Shown here one piece after another: positions 10,501 through 10,904 of a stretch of DNA of 10,904 nucleotides; within the stretch, counting starts at the first letter, position 1; the number at the start of each line of letters is the position of its first letter. Below the pieces are notes generated by a model. It saw only the letters and a program-made list of their open reading frames with translations, was not told where the DNA came from and did not search any database. The stretch comes from Phoronis ovalis (lineage: Eukaryota; Phoronida; Phoronidae). Both the position numbers and the translations under genes were made by a program. Where the stretch lies: assembly GCA_028565635.1 (NCBI GenBank), contig JAOXYB010058579.1:1-10904 (forward strand). The letters are read 5' to 3'.

Positions 10501-10904
10501 CCACAATTAGAAAAGGGTACTATTAGTACACAGATAACTTGGTTAACATTTGTATGGTTTTAGTTACCCAGAAGTGACTTTTATGCTAGGATCAGCATCA
10601 TTCAGTACAAGTTCTTCTATAATCTGTACATCAGACCTTTTAACAGCATCATGTAGGGGAGTGAAACCATTGCTATTGACAGCATTCACATTAGCACCTT
10701 GATCTGTAGAATAAATAGATTATTTGAGTTTGTTTGAGATTTTACAAAAAGACGGACAAAAGTGAAAGGATAACACATCAAAAATTAAGTTTAGAGCTGC
10801 ATAAACATCTAGCAATTATGCCTTAATATCTACATGTCCGATGTGTGCTGGTGATGACTATTACCTGTTATAGATACCTGTTTAGAGCCAGAGCCTCTCA
10901 ATTC
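1378..10904 (-). CDS. Ankyrin-repeat / GH20 beta-N-acetylhexosaminidase-like protein, 19 exons, 5'-partial, probable pseudoenzyme
   Basis: Nineteen minus-strand exons bounded by GT...AG introns join into 774 residues plus a TAG stop; the total of 2325 coding bases is divisible by three and every junction preserves frame. Residues 1-100 hold ankyrin repeats (GFTPLHDAV at 26-34, AYDMAAGN at 66-73). Residues 104-150 are a polar Ser/Asn/Gln-rich linker. Residues about 155-260 resemble the GH20 N-terminal beta domain (LLWPQPQKI, then YKVYVTANQVKILASD). The TIM barrel starts with DWPSLKYRGILLD near 297-309 and continues through NQLHLY (334-339), VPVLDVVPG (376-384), NIGPRL (411-416), CPGTSAWN (498-505) and DWSGKGH (537-543). 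Residues 569-774 are a helical extension. Active GH20 enzymes remove terminal N-acetylhexosamine using an Asp-Glu pair in a G-x-D-E motif; this protein has G-P-R-L there, so activity is doubtful. Ankyrin repeats suggest a cytosolic or nuclear location, unlike lysosomal hexosaminidases. The true N-terminus, and so any signal peptide, is outside the window. Family assignment is from remembered motifs. Confidence 0.87.
1953..2072 (-). CDS. Exon 18, C-terminal extension
   Basis: Residues 691-729. A helix start (IGRALVVSGK) is followed by a Ser/Thr-rich loop and then LPATTRTDLAN, which leads into the last helix. The other two frames of this stretch do not keep the phase. The acceptor is ATATTCAG and the donor is AACAG|GTTTGT. 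Confidence 0.86.
2449..2468. repeat. Short (CTA/TTA) microsatellite in intron 17
   Basis: A run of trinucleotides CTACTACTATTACTACTATT, about 20 bases long. It is an ordinary intronic simple repeat with no coding consequence. Confidence 0.6.
2512..2636 (-). CDS. Exon 17, C-terminal extension
   Basis: Residues 649-689. KARRHIKKCQSELSKS and LLSPHILAELKLSTELLLCA are predicted helices by eye. The acceptor is TTATGTTTCAG and the donor is TGCAG|GTATGT; a split Arg codon joins exon 18. Confidence 0.87.
2921..3027 (-). CDS. Exon 16, C-terminal extension
   Basis: Residues 614-648, including GSTLFQLLAHPDNVSLEHLS, an amphipathic helix and turn. It has no catalytic motif. The acceptor is TTCTGTTGCTAG and the donor is CAG|GTAAGA. 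Confidence 0.88.
3639..3771 (-). CDS. Exon 15, start of C-terminal helical extension
   Basis: Residues 569-612. LAELLNKHALCDYACVTGQVLVELGRAE has the helical, Leu-rich look of the region that follows the barrel in bacterial members of this GH20 subfamily ('L-N-x-x-x-F-x-D-x-x-x-x-x-G-x-x-L-x-E-L-G'). The acceptor is ACTTTTCAG and the donor is AAAG|GTAATT. Confidence 0.9.
3927..4113 (-). CDS. Exon 14, last barrel strands (DWSGKGH)
   Basis: Residues 507-568. AGCPEAAVSNIYNAAYCAKE is the helix after the PGTSAWNS strand, GMVICDWSGKGH the next strand with the 'D-W-x-x-x-G-H' motif, and WPGFITGAGMAWN the closing barrel helix. All three fit the family closely in spacing. The acceptor is GTGTCATTTCAG and the donor is TTAT|GTTAGT, phase 0. 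Confidence 0.94.
4534..4575 (-). CDS. Exon 13, 42-base exon with PGTSAWN
   Basis: Residues 493-505, IPFQVCPGTSAWN, plus split codons at both ends (Gly before, Ser after). The PGTSxWNS motif is a strong landmark of one GH20 subfamily, and its Trp lines the sugar pocket. The acceptor is CATTTTAG and the donor is AATAG|GTAAGA. Confidence 0.92.
   Translation of the reverse strand, partial: HTFPSVSRDIGLE
5094..5140 (-). CDS. Exon 12, 47-base exon in the barrel
   Basis: Residues 477-491, ADYDFKAFCKKFVDN. It continues MEYGFQ of exon 11 as the 'W-x-Y-x-x-x-x-x-F-x-x-x-C-x-x-F-x-x-x-G' helix found before the PGTSxW strand. The acceptor is ATTTCTTGCAG and the donor is AACGG|GTAGGT; a split Gly codon joins exon 13. 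Confidence 0.9.
5775..5979 (-). CDS. Exon 11, catalytic strand with lost D-E pair (INIGPRL)
   Basis: Residues 409-476. It begins IINIGPRLSTFILD, directly where GH20 enzymes carry 'x-N-x-G-x-D-E'; the motif reads G-P-R-L, so both catalytic acids are absent. Next come HSLQLCAYVF (the position of the usual Phe-Trp-x-Asp strand, also lost) and LNMSLMEYGF. The acceptor CTCGTATTTCAG has a good pyrimidine tract. A later AG at 5939-5940 would give a shorter exon but drop the strand. The donor is TTTCAG|GTTTGT in phase 0. Confidence 0.88.
6547..6693 (-). CDS. Exon 10, barrel strand 3 (VTLVPVLDV)
   Basis: Residues 360-407. EISELSYFCKQRCVTLVPVLDVV is the helix and strand that precede the substrate-binding His in active enzymes (usual pattern 'I-E-L-V-P-...-G-H'); here VVPGAS (381-386) has no His. 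The exon ends ILSCFHDS, corresponding to the helix before the catalytic strand. The acceptor is GCATTTTTAG and the donor is AGCAG|GTACTG. Confidence 0.9.
6935..7056 (-). CDS. Exon 9, barrel strand 2 (NQLHLY)
   Basis: Residues 319-358. LKDFIDSAAILKINQLHLYT is the helix-strand unit that reads 'L-x-x-x-I-D-x-x-A-x-x-K-x-N-x-x-x-x-H' in GH20 enzymes. The acceptor is TGTTCTTACAG and the donor is CAACAG|GTATAA; a split Ser codon joins exon 10. Confidence 0.92.
7383..7454 (-). CDS. Exon 8, first barrel strand (YRGILLD)
   Basis: Residues 295-318. ISDWPSLKYRGILLDVSQGR matches the GH20 barrel signature D-x-P-x-x-x-x-R-G-x-x-x-D-x-x-R; the Arg of RG (304) normally binds the substrate and is present. 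The acceptor is GTTATTTCAG and the donor is ATG|GTTAGA. Confidence 0.93.
7992..8093 (-). CDS. Exon 7, end of beta domain and lead into the barrel
   Basis: Residues 261-294. VKILASDLPGLNYAISTFIQL corresponds to the GH20 segment 'I-x-A-x-x-x-x-G-x-x-x-x-x-x-T-x-x-Q-L' just ahead of the catalytic barrel. The acceptor is TATTTGTAG and the donor is CAG|GTATAT; both ends are in phase 0. Confidence 0.92.
8447..8646 (-). CDS. Exon 6, GH20 N-terminal beta domain
   Basis: Residues 195-260, the longest exon but for the one at 5775-5979. It ends ESYKVYVTANQ, which with exon 7 (VKILASD) forms the 'E-x-Y-x-L-x-V-x-x-x-x-I-x-I-x-A' strand pair that closes this domain before the barrel in GH20 proteins. The acceptor is CTTTATTCCAG and the donor is CAA|GTGAGT. 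Confidence 0.9.
9000..9162 (-). CDS. Exon 5, start of GH20 N-terminal beta domain
   Basis: Residues 140-193. After a short polar lead-in comes NLLWPQPQKI (161-170), the 'L-x-P-x-P' opening typical of the GH20 N-terminal (Glyco_hydro_20b-like) domain, then beta-rich TISVKVI. The acceptor is TTGTTTGCAG and the donor is TCG|GTAAGA; a split Ala codon joins exon 6. Confidence 0.9.
9615..9724 (-). CDS. Exon 4, Ser/Asn/Gln-rich linker
   Basis: Residues 104-139 are polar and low in hydrophobics, with many Ser, Asn and Gln (for example SLDSETSNSQNGSLSQNQ). No domain is recognisable; it is probably a flexible tether between the ankyrin stack and the hexosaminidase part. The acceptor is ATCTTCCAG and the donor is CAG|GTATGT. 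Confidence 0.82.
10126..10256 (-). CDS. Exon 3, last ankyrin repeat and capping helix
   Basis: Residues 60-102. NDAGLSAYDMAAGNADALKA is a degenerate final ankyrin repeat (AYDMA in place of TPLHLA). It is followed by a charged segment with LITDLTTELDECIS that probably caps the ankyrin stack. The acceptor is CATTATCTTACAG and the donor is AAAAG|GTTTGT. It is joined to exon 4 through a split Gly codon. Confidence 0.88.
10568..10703 (-). CDS. Exon 2, ankyrin repeat
   Basis: Residues 15-58. It carries the classic ankyrin pattern: GANVNAVNSNGFTPLHDAV, then a second helix (VQIIEELVLN) and the start of the next beta-hairpin, DADPSI. The acceptor is TTTATTCTACAG and the donor is GG|GTAACT, leaving two bases that complete a Gly codon with exon 3. 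Confidence 0.9.
10865..10904 (-). CDS. Exon 1 of the window (partial), start of an ankyrin repeat
   Basis: This is the visible 3' end of an exon running off the right edge. It reads ELRGSGSKQVSIT and ends one base into a codon at AACAG|GTAATA; the split codon gives Asp, followed by QGANVNA in exon 2. An earlier GT in the same stretch (AAACAG|GTATCT) was discarded because the frame it requires contains a TAA. The Gly/Ser-rich text is not itself a clean ankyrin repeat, so this exon is the least secure. Confidence 0.55.

Larger units (their letters stand above)
1514..10864 (-). other. Introns 1-18 of the ankyrin/GH20 gene
   Basis: Eighteen GT...AG introns, in transcript order with length and phase: 10704-10864 (161, 1), 10257-10567 (311, 2), 9725-10125 (401, 1), 9163-9614 (452, 0), 8647-8999 (353, 1), 8094-8446 (353, 0), 7455-7991 (537, 0), 7057-7382 (326, 0), 6694-6934 (241, 2), 5980-6546 (567, 2), 5141-5774 (634, 0), 4576-5093 (518, 2), 4114-4533 (420, 2), 3772-3926 (155, 0), 3028-3638 (611, 1), 2637-2920 (284, 0), 2073-2511 (439, 2), 1514-1952 (439, 2). 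They are AT-rich. I see no nested gene, tRNA or transposon in them; the open frames at 3389-3586 (plus) and 9834-10034 (minus) look random. Splice-like but unused segments lie at 6270-6328 and 7841-7877. Confidence 0.8.

Noticed and set aside
1-10904. CRISPR arrays, tRNA or rRNA genes, bacterial operons, viral or transposon coding sequence.
   Set aside because: No regularly spaced repeats, cloverleaf, rRNA text, integrase or reverse-transcriptase motifs were seen on either strand.

Overview
The window is a piece of a eukaryotic, most likely invertebrate animal, nuclear genome. It is AT-rich and has no bacterial-style long ORFs. The coding signal is a chain of short minus-strand exons separated by GT...AG introns of 155 to 634 bases. 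I cannot name the species from sequence alone.

One gene fills positions 1378-10904. It runs right to left and its 5' end lies beyond the right edge. I assembled 19 coding exons by hand. They join in one frame with no internal stop and give 774 residues plus a TAG stop at 1378-1380. The order is: (i) at least two ankyrin repeats, exons 1-3, 10126-10904; (ii) a Ser/Asn/Gln-rich linker, exon 4 and the start of exon 5; (iii) an N-terminal beta domain of the glycoside hydrolase family 20 (GH20, beta-N-acetylhexosaminidase) type, exons 5-7; (iv) the GH20 TIM barrel, exons 7-14, 3927-8093; (v) a mostly helical C-terminal extension, exons 15-19, 1378-3771. Barrel and extension resemble a bacterial-type GH20 subfamily, judged from remembered family patterns and not from a search.

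The most interesting point is that the protein looks like a GH20 pseudoenzyme. Where active members have a Gly-x-Asp-Glu catalytic motif, this protein has INIGPRL, so both catalytic acids are missing. Other pocket positions also differ, while the barrel-end landmarks PGTSAWN and DWSGKGH are kept. An ankyrin module fused to a probably inactive sugar-binding barrel suggests an intracellular scaffold or glycan sensor rather than a lysosomal enzyme. That role is inference.

Left of the stop codon lies a probable 3' UTR (about 947-1377, with AATAAA on the minus strand at 947-952). Beyond it is about 0.95 kb of AT-rich sequence with no recognisable gene, a small hairpin, and a C-rich tract at the extreme left edge.
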